A DNA stretch of 64,000 nt, taken from NCBI GenBank assembly GCA_026075535.2, contig AP026538.1, positions 3,720,001 to 3,784,000 of the forward strand, written 5' to 3'. Of the stretch, positions 22,318-33,575 are shown piece after piece; within the stretch, counting starts at the first letter, position 1; every line of letters starts with the position of its first letter. The translations under genes and the position numbers were made by a program. The DNA is from Tricholoma matsutake (Eukaryota > Basidiomycota > Agaricomycetes > Agaricales > Tricholomataceae). The notes beneath the pieces are model-generated. The model was not told where the DNA came from. It saw only the letters and a list, made by a program, of their open reading frames with translations, and searched no databases.

Positions 22318-25073
22318 ATGGGCAGCAGTAACGAGCTGGAGAGCAAGACTGATCTTCCTACGACATCTAAACGGCGAAAACCTTTCGACATCACCGATCC
22401 TTCGATCTCTCGGAGGCGTATTGGGATATGGGAATTCATCACAATGAAAGAACCCCTGTCTTCAAAGATTCCTGGGCTCCATTGGATAAGACCTGTATCT
22501 TTGACGCTGATTCATCGTTTCTTGCAGGATGTATATTCCCTTCACCCGCTGTTTATGATGATCTTCGTGATCACGAAGATATGGAATGGCATGCGATCCG
22601 GCATCGCATTGAACGTCTCTGGAAATTTGTTAATGATCGTGAGTGATTTGATTTCAATGATGCAAAGTAACCCATTGGTTTATTATATGCGATGAATCCA
22701 GATCGAAACCTGCATACGAGAAGAGAAAGCTGATGTTAACGCCATTATGCAAGCTCTCGGTGCTCAAATTGCTCTGGTGCTGTTTTCTACGATGATGACC
22801 CGGCTCCGGTGAGAGCCGTTCCTACATCCTCAATTTGGATTTTTTTTCACATACACCGCACTTTGTACAGTGATCAGATTACTCCACGCCTATCGGCCCA
22901 AGTAAGATTACATTTTGAAGAAGTGCTACTGCGAGGTCCAGTTTTATTTCCTGAACTGTGGTGATTCCGTCCTCATGATCAGCATACACCCAGAAAATTT
23001 AAGATATGACGTTCCAACATTACACCGTGAGCCCAAAAATCTGATCTCTGGATTTGAATTACTGAAGTTGGTGTGCAGATGATAAGAAACGCCACCAAGT
23101 ACCGCAGACAGCCTGGTATAAGTTCTTGCAATTAGTCGACCTATGCAGTGATACTGTCGGTTTTTTCACTCTCCTCACCTCCATATTTTATCATAGATTT
23201 GGGGGGATTGTTTTTGCCCTGCTTTGCATCACTTATTCAGTGTCGTCTGGACTTCTAGAACTTCGGAGAAATTCTCTATGTACGAATTCGGTGTGCTCCC
23301 TTCGGCTCGTACTGACCGAGTCTGTGTATCCAGCATATGTTGCATATTCCAAAGATGAAGATTACCTTGACCTTCGAGGTCTTCAAGCCCTTGCAAAAAC
23401 CGAATACCGGGAGGATATCGTAAATGGTAACCTTGCGGATTATATAGTTCGAGGTGCGCATACTAATAGCAACACATACATATCAACATTGTGACAGAGA
23501 TTCATATTTTAAGGCTACTCGAGCGCTCGCAAACGTCTCGGACATGCCCTAGCCAGGCGGCCGGAAGAGGAATTTGACGTCCAGTATCCATTGATTGATT
23601 TCTTCTATAGTCTCTGTGGAGAGATGCCCATGGTTTGTCGCCGTATCTAGGTCGTCCTTGCTATTAATGCAGAAATCATTTAGATCTATTGTGCATTCTG
23701 CGTTATGTTGGATCCTTCTACTTTTCAGTTGTCTGCCATCGCCATTCTTCAGCAGCAGTCAGAAATCTTCTACACTGCTGTTCAACAACTAATTTATCAG
23801 GCGACTATCTTCTTCGACATTACGCGTACGATAGAGGACCTATATTCCGTGCAAGAAGTCGAGATCGTCTCTGGAACAGTAGAATACCCGAATACCACCA
23901 CATCAAACGAGCTTGGCATGTCCTTCGAACTGCGGTGAGCTGTCCAGGGTTTTACAATAGTACCAGTGTATCACTGAAACATTCAACTGGTGATTCCTCA
24001 GAAACGTGTCATTCAGTTACCCTGGCAGTAAATCTCTTACTGGAGCTCTCAAAGATGTTTCTTTTTCGATCAAGCCTGGGCAGCTTGTCATCATCGTCGG
24101 AGCCAATGGAAGTGGCAAGTCGACAATTATCAAGTTATTAACCAGGCTGTACGACGTGACATCGGGGGAAATTCTTGTGGATGGCCTTCCTATCCAGGAC
24201 TATAAAATTGCGGATCTTCATGACGCCACGGCAACACTCACACAGAATAATCATATATACCCTCTCTCCTTGGCGAAGAACATTGGTCTCGGATATCCTG
24301 CCTCTGTTGAGGACACCGAGATGGTGAAAGAGGCTGCTAAACAGGGCGGTGCTGATGAGTTGATTGATAATTTAGCAGAAGGCTTTGATACTACACTGGA
24401 CCCAGTGCGAACAGCATATAGTTCGTGGTTGGAAATCCCAAAGTACCAGCCCCTACAAGACATAGTTGACAACATGGAACTGCAAGCAGAGATATCAGGT
24501 TGGAAGCTGTGTCTTTCTTTCTACAGTGAGAAATTCTCATAACAATCTATCAGGAGGGGAGAGACAACGCGTTGTTGCGTGAGTGCCTTTAGCTTCAGAA
24601 TTTCCCAAAACCGTTCTTTACACCCACCAGTTCACGAACGTTCATGCGTTTACGTTCACCCAAGATCAAATTCATCGCCATTGACGAACCAAGCTCTGCT
24701 CTCGACCCAAGAGGCGAATTCGAATTATTCGACAGGCTGAGGGCTGCAAACACCGGAAAGACCACAATATTCGTTACTCACCGTTTTGGACATCTCACCA
24801 AATTCGCGGATTTGATCATGTCAGATTCTCGTTTTATTTTGAGGTTTGCTTCGTTAACCAATAATGATACAGCTGCATGAAGAACGGACAAATTACCGAA
24901 ACAGGCACTCATACAGACTTATTAGCATTGAACGGGGAGTATGCCACTTTGTATAATATACAGGCGCAGGCGTTCATACCCGTCCAAGATGCTGCCGAGG
25001 TTTGGCTGTTGTTCCTTCCCACTGCACTTACTGAAATTGAATTCCTCTGCAGCAGGCAGCAAATTTTTCATAA
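22318..25073 (+). CDS. ABC transporter, half-type (TMD-NBD), 13 exons
   Basis: ATP-driven membrane transporter of a mushroom ABC family; substrate unknown. Exons read: 22318-22638, 22702-22808, 22871-22935, 22994-23026, 23079-23279, 23334-23453, 23514-23632, 23729-23934, 24002-24498, 24554-24578, 24631-24819, 24873-24999, 25053-25073. They total 2031 bases, 676 residues, with no stop. The N-terminal half is hydrophobic and fits a transmembrane domain. The ATPase domain shows Walker A GANGSGKST (424-432), Q-loop near TLTQNN, signature SGGERQ (556-561), Walker B KFIAIDEP (578-585) and H-loop His615 (FVTHRFG). All ATPase motifs are intact. The short exons 3, 4 and 10 and the last intron are the least certain parts. 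Confidence 0.88.
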
Positions 25074-25634
25074 CAATGTTCCAAGTTGCTTTGGGAGCGC
25101 TACAAACTAGATGTGAATCAATACACAAACGAGGGCGAACACTTCCTTCAATTTCCATTTATCTACAGAGGTCTACACCAGCAATCGACTAGTTAGAGCA
25201 AATGTACATACTACTTTGACTCGTAACCACTCCCTCTACACTTGGGAGCGAGCGTCGATGCGTGTAGAGGACTTGTAACCGACGTACATACTCTGGCTAG
25301 ATCATCTTTTATTCTCGATGTTTATAATGTTTACAATTTGCGATCTGCCTACGTCTGTGCTTATAAGATCTAGGACATGTCATAAGGACAGCCTCGACAG
25401 ACCTGATATGTAAAGTTGCAGTAGAAATACGAGTCGAGGACTTCCGTACTCCCAGGGACACAACTGACCTATCGACAAATAAGGTATTAGTTTATCTGGG
25501 CTTCTGCTGCCACTACGGGTGTTCATGGACTGCGTCTAAATAAGATTCGGAAAGCACCTGTGGACCGTGCTTTGGAGTGGCGTCTTTTCCACTTCATTCC
25601 TCCGATAGCGACAATCTGCCCAATCACAGTACGA
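25074..25634. other. Convergent intergenic region
   Basis: Lies between the 3' ends of the ABC and Ndc1 genes. No ORF of note. It would hold both polyadenylation regions; no further feature seen. Confidence 0.5.
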
Positions 25635-28065
25635 TTAGCAATACTCCAAAAAACCCTGCAGCTTCCTGGCCGTCCTCGGTGGAAACTTGAATGCGAGCAA
25701 CTTATCGCCAAACGTTCTTACTATACGTGCAACACTTTCTTTTAAACCTGTATTAGAACATAAGCATAGGAGAACACAAGCATCCCACAAAACTAGAACG
25801 AAAGAAAGGAACCTACCGTCCTCAACATAGCCCAATACCTCCTTTGCACGCTCTACCTCCTCCCTTAGACGCTCCCGCTCCTCCCGCTCCTTTTCTCCAA
25901 TCTCCGACGCCGAACCCCCGTCTGGGGCTGGGTCTTGCTCTTGTTCGATGTACATCCCCCGCACCTCAGCACGGTAGTCTTCAACCGCTTGAAGAAACGC
26001 CAGGAGCGCCTCCAGGATACGAGGGATATCCCTCTGGACGGTACCATACAAGTCTTCCGTTAGAGAAGCGGCTGTCAGATGAGATAAGACTAAAAAGAAG
26101 CGCAAGCATAAGCGTAGAACAAGAAAAAGAATGACGATCCTACCATCGATGACGACGACATCCAACTCCCGATTCGGTAAACACGCCTCCACACGCCGAC
26201 TGAGCCTTTCCTGCGTCCACCACTTCTGTACGCTCATCGCGAACTCCTTCGACTGTGACGGTACCCACTTCTGGTACGCTCCCCGCACAGCACTATGAAC
26301 AGCGCCGGGCAGCCTCAGGATGCTTGTAGCTACCGTGACTTTGTCCTCCACAGTGCCTTTCACTTCCGTCTTCTCCTGGGAGGCATGCAATACACTCCGG
26401 AATAACTCCGGGATCGCTGGGCCCACGTTCATATTCACCTTCTCCGCACCTTCATCCAACGCCTGAGCCAGCACCCCGTCCGAGCCCAAACTTTCCATTA
26501 CTCTCCGTATAGGGCTCTGCTTGCTAACCCCCGATTGAGATATTGTCGGTTTCCTGATCAACTCCACAGGTTTAGCAACTTCCGCAGAGGGTGATAGCTT
26601 TGGTTTAATAGCAGGCGTTTGAGGGACAGGCACAGGTGGAGGCATACCTCGCCTAAGAAGAAGCTGGTAGTCCCTCCCGAGAACGAGCAGGCTCTCCCGG
26701 ACGAGATGAGTCCAGAGATGTGGATGATACTTCTGGTCATTGAATAGCTGCGCCCGATGCGAGGCATCTGAGGTGGATGTGGAGGACGCAATAGCAAGGA
26801 GTTGTGTGTATGCGAAGTATCGGAATGTACCATCTGCAGCAGAGGAGGATACGCCAGAGACGAGGGATAGTATTGCGGGCTGAGAAGGCGGAGAGGCCGG
26901 AGGGATGGTGGAGACAGGCTGCGTGATATACGCATCGAACAGTACATTTGCAGATTCCCATATAAATAGTGTACTGAGTGCCAAAAACCACCCCCGAGAG
27001 AGGAGAGGGAAGTGGTAAAGGGGAAGGAGAAGGGTGTATGTGCTACGTGCGTGGAGAAAGTGCGCAGTAAATGGCCGTAGGAGGTGTGGCAGAAGGGGGA
27101 GCTTGTAAAGAAACGGCAGGAGTAACATCCGGATTAGACCGAAGAGGAGTGCAGAGAGAGGGGAAGTGAGGGTGGCAGACAGGGCGGAGATTGTTAGGGC
27201 AGAGAGGACGGAGAGAAGAGTGTAAGGCTTTTGGGAGGGAGATAACTAGGTGGGTTTGAGGTTTTTGAATTTGGAGATGGAAGGGCATGCGTACGGGGCT
27301 GGCAAGTGAGAATTTGAACACGAAGCGGTCTAACATAATGTTGCGGAGGGAGAAACCTGATGCCACACAAAGTTGCGACAGTATAAGATAAAGGAGCTGG
27401 CCGTTAAGATAGTGTGGATGTTTCCTGGATTCAGGGCATCAGTTAAAACAGAAGGGATGAAGCCCGTCAAATGACGTACTTGGACTTGACGAAGATACCC
27501 AACCGTAAATCGCCACGCGCGTTGGGCTCATGGATATACGCCATACCGACATGGAGAGCCAAGGCCACTATAGCAGATACAGAGCAGACGATGAAAGAGC
27601 GAACGGTGCTCGGTTTTGCGAGCATTATTTTTAGTGAACCTGAAGGTGATGTGGCACAAGTGCGGGAGCCTTTACGAAGGTAGAAATCAGAGACCAAATA
27701 ATAGACGATAGCAGAAACGTACTCGTCAGATATACCTTCCTTAAGACAATAACTGGGAGCGCAACAGACAGCCATATAAGCAGTGTACTGGCCAACGTCG
27801 AAGGCAAAAATGGCGACGCCAGAGAGCCGGTTATCCCCAAAGAGGAGAATCCTCCTTTATGCATTATTGACCACACCACGGCATGAACCCAGGATAAGAG
27901 GGCAGAGTGAAGGAAGATGCTATACACGAGGCGTTGACGAAGCACGGCGCGGAGAACGGGGTCATATAACTGTGATGAGGCCGGGATTGAAGGAGAAGAG
28001 CGCGTAGCTAGCGTTGATGGAATTGCGCGCACAGAGGTCGTCGTTCGCAGTGGTGTGCTCGACAT
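25635..28065 (-). CDS. NDC1: Nucleoporin Ndc1 (nuclear pore / spindle pole membrane protein)
   Basis: Ndc1 anchors the nuclear pore complex in the nuclear envelope and helps insert the spindle pole body. Six exons on the minus strand: 28065-27723, 27669-27480, 27424-27295, 27245-26144, 26071-25817, 25747-25635, totalling 2133 bases and 710 residues. The N-terminal third has several membrane segments (for example LLIWLSVALPVIVL, LLSVLSALTISAL). A soluble C-terminal region follows, with SLTEDLYGTVQRDIPRILEA and ending VRTFGDKLLAFKFPPRTARK, the conserved tail of the fungal Ndc1/Nup family as I know it. Splice phases agree throughout. The start ATG at 28065 (MSSTPLRTT) is the first in frame. Confidence 0.9.
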
Positions 28066-28756
28066 TCTCGCCGCTGTCCAAGCAAAGAGTCACAAACTTG
28101 AAGCGTGAAGTCACGGCATGTCACATTCTCATGATTTCTCACCTGATTTTCCCGCAAACCCAGTCTTAATGCACGAGAGTATAAACTGAAGATAGCTCGA
28201 CGCGCTGGTAATCTTATGGAAGGAGTAGATAAACTGCATAGAATGCAGAAAGACTGAAGGGAATCCATGGAGTCGTGGGTGAGAGACATGCAAAACTGGG
28301 TTAGGTGTGATTTCTCAGTAACAGATCGTGATACGGAGATAACCAAGTACTTGTTGAACAGAAGTGACCAGTTTACGCGTCGCACATCGTCTATTCGTAC
28401 GGAGTTGTTGTCAGAATGATTGAGAACGTTGAGGTTAGAGTCCGAGCAAACGATCTCTGTCACTGTGTCGGTCTCCGTGCATTGTACGTTTGAATACGTT
28501 CCCACGACAACCCCCTTCTGCACAAACCTTGCATAGCAGGCACGGATGCTCAAGCGCTCATAATTGATGCACATATGAGTCAGATTTTTCTTCTTCTCTC
28601 CAAACTACTCGCGACAACCACTGTTGCGAAAGAGAGAAACGTAGCATGGCCCATAACCAATACCTAAGACCATTGGATTGTAGGTATCTGACCTTAAACC
28701 GCAGAAACTCCAAGACTTGATTTACAGATCAGCTGCCTCAAGCACTCAAGGTAGTC
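28066..28756. other. Divergent promoter region
   Basis: Separates Ndc1 (minus) from the membrane-protein gene (plus). A 188-codon minus ORF (28008-28574) overlaps the start of Ndc1 in another frame and is not accepted as a gene. Confidence 0.5.
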
Positions 28757-29479
28757 ATGGAGTCATGGATGCCGAGATTACAGGCGATAGCGGTTGTGGT
28801 AAGCTTTCGTCCAACGAGACTAGCTTGTAATGTCCACTTATGCCATCCCAATGTCATATTCCCAGACAGCGCTTTTTGCTGGAGTGCAAGGGCAATTCCT
28901 TGGAAGAATTCCTGACACAGCACATCCGTCTGCTAACACAGCAATTCGCTTTTTCGCATACACCGGCCTCGCCTTGAATCTCGGAGCAACTCTTTCATCC
29001 ATTCTTCTGCTTGTAGCAGTCGCATCTCTGCCTACGGCAGCACGTCACATATATATGACGTGCAACCATGGCTATCCCCGCAAACTCTTTGACAAAAATG
29101 ATGCGCATGTTGCGGAACTGAATAACCAGATGCTGCAGGGGCACGGAGAAACATACGCTCTTCGTGCTTTTGGTATCGCTAGAGGTTGGAACTATATCCT
29201 CAGTCATTGCATTTTCTGCTTCATGGGCGGATGCATATGCATATTTGTGCACATCGGAATTGATGTCTGGATGTCCGAGTCGGCCCTCGTTGCTGCTATC
29301 GTTATGCCCAGTCTCGTAGTAGGGATTGTGCCGCCTTTCGTAGCTTTCATGTTTTATATGGACAGCTCGCCATGCCGCGAATGTGCAGAAAGACATAAAG
29401 AACGGTATGTTTCCTTTACTTTTTGGAAATATATACTTGCATTTACCTTTTCATAACACAAAGGTATTTGGATGCATGA
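28757..29479 (+). CDS. Four-TM hypothetical membrane protein
   Basis: Three exons: 28757-28798, 28866-29404 and 29464-29479, totalling 597 bases and 198 residues. Exon 1 gives MESWMPRLQAIAVV and the frame continues with TALFAGVQGQFLG. Hydrophobic helices occur near LGATLSSILLLVAVASL, CIFCFMGGCICIFVHIGI and SLVVGIVPPFVAFMFYM, with a shorter one near the N-terminus. The family recurs in mushroom genomes as hypothetical proteins; I know no function. The start is less certain because a further upstream exon could exist. The last intron (GTATGT...AAAG) replaces a hydrophobic read-through tail with RYLDA. Confidence 0.7.
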
Positions 29480-29494
29480 CTCGCCTGCGAGCAT

Positions 29495-31155
29495 TCATAA
29501 TTCAACTACGTATTTCTTAAGATCCACGGCGTCCGTAAATACCCTTTCACGGTCCCTTTCCTCTATTTTGTAACCTTCGGTTTGCTCTTGCTCTGTGGAC
29601 CGTAATAAATTTGAACACCACTCCTCAAATTCGGACGTCCGGCTGATTTCGGATTTGAAACACTGATTCTGTAATTCATTCTGTATCGAATGAAACTTTG
29701 CATCCCTGCTCGTCTGGGCAGCTTTGTAGGCCTCAGCTCTCTTTCTTGTTGCCTCATGAAAGCCTGATTCTCTCAATCTCTCTGCGTCTTGAAATAATCT
29801 TTGTCGCTCATCCCGAGCGTTCTCGAACTTCGTCGATCGATCGTGTTCCTGCTGAACTGCTGTCTCCTTTCGTGTCCTCTGCAATCGTTCGAAATTCGCC
29901 TCTCGCTTCGCTTCGTTCACATTGAATATGCGCCGCCTCGACCGAATTCCGTTCTCGAACATCTTTTCTCGTTCTGCTTGTGCTTTTTCAAATATGAGCT
30001 GTCTCCGACCACGAAGATGGGAGATCTCTTTAGCAGCAACATGTTCCTGAGCGCCAGGCACTGGGAGGGGCTTGTGTAAATCTGGCCCGCGAAAAAGCAT
30101 TTTGGGGTTCTACAGTGATCCACTGTTCAACAACTGGGATGAATGATTAACAAAACCATACTCACGAATCCCGTTGGTGGTGATGGTCGTCGTTGGTACC
30201 ATGACAGTGGCATCATTTGTGACCTCACTGGTGATGGCGTATGGGCAAAACCACCGGCGAGCCATGCCCACCTGCGATGCAGCTTCCGCCTGGCTGCAGA
30301 GAAGAGTTGTGACTTATTAACAGATAATGAGGGGTCAAACTCTAGCACTTGTAGCTCAAGCTCTCGACGCTTCTGCGATAAAGAAGAGGCAGTATGTCGT
30401 TGTCGCCGACCTTGTTCGAACAACTCCACGTATGACTTAGATACCTTGGTTATCCTCCGCTTCATTGATTCCAAGGCGTCATCTTCCAGGGCATCCAGAG
30501 CGTAATACTGTTTTTGGATGAGAACCAAGGTTTGATTAAAGGACTGTGTTCGTCCTTCTTCGGCAACTTGAGATTCCTGGGTACGCCAGTCCTCTTGCCA
30601 ATCCCGTGAAACCTCCGATCCTTCAAACTCGTTCCGGTGCAAGGACATCATTGCCTGGAACTTCTGTTCACGGTTATCTTCTCGCTGCCCACAGATATGT
30701 GTTCTTGAGAGTTCTGCTTCATCTTTTGCAGCTTCTGCTTCGGAGAAACGTAAATTGCTCTGCTCATCCTCCTGCAGAAACTCCTGCTGTCGCTGTTCTT
30801 CAAGAAGTCTAAATCGTTTCTCGAAACCATCGATCAATACGGAGAATCGATCGTTTTCGAATAACAGCTGTGTCACATCACCCTGGGGGGAAGGCATACG
30901 AACTGGACGTAGTAGAACACTAGAAGGACTATGGGAACGACGGGAGGGTGATATGCTTCGCGGCCTGTAGGGGGCTACAGGAAGTGAGACTCGAACTGAC
31001 TCGGCGGGACCTTGCAAACCATTCGGAGTAGAGATGGGAAATGGATAAAATGTGGTTGGTGGATCACCCGGTATGGTCGCAATGAGTTGGTTCGCATTCG
31101 GTATCCCCGAGTCCCTGGCGTCATGGAGGACTCCCTGCATCAATCGGATCCACAA
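29495..31155 (-). CDS. Hendecad coiled-coil protein 1
   Basis: Two minus exons: 31155-30166 and 30109-29495. A GTGAGT donor joins in frame to an acceptor ending CTGTAG, giving 534 residues. If unspliced they would be two ORFs with separate starts (31155 and 30100). The N-terminal about 95 residues are proline- and serine-rich; the rest is charged helix. Phenylalanine (or an aromatic) recurs every 11 residues over long runs, for example F-EKAQAEREKM-F-ENGIRSRRRI-F, continuing for about a dozen units in exon 2. Such 11-residue repeats favour long straight or right-handed coiled coils. No known domain recognised. It is a neighbour of, and similar to, the gene at 31265-31888. Confidence 0.7.
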
Positions 31156-31264
31156 GTTTTCAGGAAATGGTAAAGTTATGTCGACGATTTACATACGTTG
31201 CTAGTTGATGGACTAGTTGATGGACTGGGAAAGTTGCCATTGGTGACCTTGTAGCAGTTGTTAA
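31156..31264. other. Short spacer with a small direct repeat
   Basis: Contains two tandem copies of CTAGTTGATGGA near 31200-31225. Confidence 0.5.
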
Positions 31265-31888
31265 TCAAACAATATGTTTTGCAAGAGACATGAGACCTAC
31301 AACTTCGCGAACAATCTCATCGCGTTGCTTTTCTGCAAGTGCAAAGCATTCCTCCTGCCAGCGAAGGAGTCTTTCCGATTGAGCTTTCATATCCTTCTCC
31401 AGTTGCTTGCATATTTCTTCTCTCTCCTGACGCCCTTTTTGAAGGTGTGATTCCCGAATCCTTGCAAACCACTCCCCTCGTTTCTCAATCGTCTCCTGAT
31501 ATACCAGGAAGTGTGCTGTGCGACTGCTTTCTACCTCAGAGAATCTCTTCTCTCGTAGACTATCTTGCACCTGGACGGTAACTCTGCGCCTCGCTTGCTC
31601 ATTCTGAAATGCCTTGTCCCGCTTTTCTGAGATGCTTTCAAACGCGTCATCTTGGAAAACGATCATCTGATTGAATTCTTCGTTCCTCCACTGTTCTCCT
31701 CCTTGTCGTGTTTTCTCTTCATCTATGAAGCGCTGTCTGTATTCTAACATGCTTTTACTGAAGGCTCCCTGCCGTCGGTCTTCTGCAGCTGTGAACCGGC
31801 TTTCGATTTCTGCTGGCGAGGGCTTGCGTAGAAACATGGTGAGAAGTCCTTGTCTTCGGTTTGTGAGATTCGACTTGTGAGAACACAA
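31265..31888 (-). CDS. Hendecad coiled-coil protein 2
   Basis: An uninterrupted minus ORF of 207 residues starting MCSHKSNLTNRR. From about residue 30 nearly the whole protein follows an 11-residue period with aromatic or bulky residues at the repeat position, for example F-TAAEDRRQGA-F-SKSMLEYRQR-F and F-ESISEKRDKA-F. Strongly charged (R, E, K, Q) in between. Same strand, repeat type and spacing as the gene at 29495-31155, from which only 109 bases separate it; tandem duplication is likely. The start could also be the internal Met before FLRKPSPAEIE. Function unknown. Confidence 0.7.
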   Translation of the reverse strand: MCSHKSNLTNRRQGLLTMFLRKPSPAEIESRFTAAEDRRQGAFSKSMLEYRQRFIDEEKTRQGGEQWRNEEFNQMIVFQDDAFESISEKRDKAFQNEQARRRVTVQVQDSLREKRFSEVESSRTAHFLVYQETIEKRGEWFARIRESHLQKGRQEREEICKQLEKDMKAQSERLLRWQEECFALAEKQRDEIVREVVGLMSLAKHIV

Positions 31889-32215
31889 AGCTTTAGACGA
31901 ACCTTGGCATCGTTACTGCGTCTCGGAGTGCGACATAAACATAAACACCAAGTTATGCAGTATACTGTGGTCCCGGGACAGAACTGGAGTGATCCACGGG
32001 TCGAAATATGTGTAGCATGAAGCAGGATTCACAAGGGGATAATGGATCTGATGTCCAAGGTCGCAACTTTCTCGGCGTTACATTAATAATAAGCGCGCGG
32101 GGACCATCGATATTACATACCTTGTGGTCTGAATATTTAACTGGATGTGTCTTTTGGTGGTGAAGAAATGTAGGTTGGAGCCAACAGCCATTACAACTTG
32201 AACTTATCGTGATCA

Positions 32216-32490
32216 GCTAGCTACTTCGGCATTTATTTCCTTGTAGGATGTGTGCTTCTGCCGCCCTTTGTTCAGCGCTCGTTTCGACGTCCCTCGCAAA
32301 CCTCTCTGCGGGTTCCCTCTCCTCTGCTTTGTATTCACTGGTTTCTTTTAGTTGTTCGTACCGCAGCGCTGTTGAAGCCCGCTCAGCAAATGCAGAAGTT
32401 CGCTAACGCTTGGAATTGAAACATTGATCCCCGAGTCATCCTGTGTTTTGGGTTTCGGCATCTTGGAAACGTTGTCTGTCGCGTACCTCG
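32216..32490 (-). pseudogene. Decayed hendecad coiled-coil paralogue
   Basis: One minus frame from about 32490 to a stop near 32216 reads EVRDRQRFQDAETQ, then after two in-frame stops (TGA, TAG) continues RTSAFAERASTALRYEQL and PAERFARDVETSAEQRAAEA. Composition and the roughly 11-residue rhythm match the two intact genes downstream on the same strand. The TGA can be explained by CGA to TGA. It may be a third, dead member of the tandem group. Confidence 0.5.
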
Positions 32491-32529
32491 AGTATCCAAA
32501 GATACTCTTTTGACTCACAAACTTGGAAT

Positions 32530-32900
32530 CCATCTGTCATATATGACATCTTTATTGTCCCCAATTCCTATTCCAAATGGTTCAGCCATTCATGCTCAGT
32601 GGCTCTCCTGCTACTCCTCAAAAATTTGAAATGCTGTATCTTAGCAACAGATCAGCCATTCCTCTCACAAATCTGGAATCCACTCACATGCCTATTTACC
32701 AGGTGGATGGAGGGTGATGACCAACAGGAATGGAAATGGGATAACATATATGACAGAGACAGGCCACAACAGATGTGGGATGACAGACAATGGACAATGG
32801 ATAAACCCTCCCTTGCAGTTGAAGCAGCAACCCTGACATCTGAAATGCACCCCTTTGTCAGCTCTCAGCGTTCCTGTCCCTCATGTGATGTCATCGATCG
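32530..32900. other. No gene seen upstream of the DUF427 gene
   Basis: Plus-strand ORF 32443-32964 has no protein-like pattern and overlaps the promoter of the next gene. Several ATGG/GGGATGACAGACAATGG-like short repeats lie near 32720-32805. Confidence 0.4.
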
Positions 32901-32901
32901 C

Positions 32902-32909
32902 TATATAAG
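32902..32909 (+). promoter_or_regulatory. TATA box of the DUF427 gene
   Basis: TATATAAG lies 52 bases before the ATG at 32961, followed by a pyrimidine-rich stretch (CTTTTCCTTACTCTTGTCTT) typical of fungal transcription start regions. Confidence 0.6.
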
Positions 32910-32960
32910 AGCCTCGCTGCCCAAGCTCAAGCTTTTCCTTACTCTTGTCTTAGCCCAACC

Positions 32961-33406
32961 ATGACGAAAATCATTCTGAATGGAACCACCCTTGCAGAAT
33001 CAAGCGACACAATCGTAGTCGAGAATAATCACTACTTCCCCCCTGACTCGGTGAACACTTCATTGTTCTCAAAGTCGGACACTAGGTAAATATTAGTATC
33101 CTAAGCGAGAGCAAACTTGCTTAATATCAGAAAAGTTCTGTTTGCGCCTGGAAAGGGTATGTAGTAGAAATGATGTGATCTATAGGGGACTTGTCGAATG
33201 GTCACTTGCAGGACGGCTTCGTACTATGATGTGACGGTGGATGGAGATACTGTCGCGGACGTAGCGTGGTACTACCCTAGGGCATCGGAGAAAGCAAAGA
33301 ATATTGAAGGCTACGTTGCATTCTACAAGGTGTGTAATGTGTCTCATGGCTTGAATGAAGGCGCTAAGCAAGGGTTTCTATTAAGAATAAAGTGAAGATT
33401 GTATAG
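32961..33406 (+). CDS. DUF427 domain protein
   Basis: Small single-domain protein; the biochemical role of DUF427 is not established to my knowledge. Four exons: 32961-33085, 33136-33156, 33212-33329 and 33386-33406, totalling 285 bases and 94 residues, the usual size. Landmarks in order: TIVVENNHYFPPDSV, SVCAWKGTASYYDVTVDG (family: C-P-W-K-G), VADVAWYYPRASEKAKNI and YVAFYKNKVKIV at the end. Exon 2 is only 21 bases; its acceptor at 33135 was chosen because it restores the conserved CxWKG motif. Read without the last splice, the ORF would carry a non-conserved tail. Confidence 0.88.
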
Positions 33407-33575
33407 AAGATGGAGCAACGTTGTGAAGAAGTACAGAGTACCGTTATTTGTATGCATAAAACTTGAGCTCTACACTTGTGAGCAAAAGTGTTAGTTCAGT
33501 AGTAGGACAAAACGACTGGAGGTAGGAAAGTCAATACAGCAGGCGGTGGCGCGACAAAATAAAATGCTTACTTGG

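Noticed and set aside
28008..28574. 188-codon minus ORF overlapping the start of Ndc1
   Set aside because: It overlaps the first Ndc1 exon in another frame, shows no domain or conserved motif, and covers the divergent promoter region.
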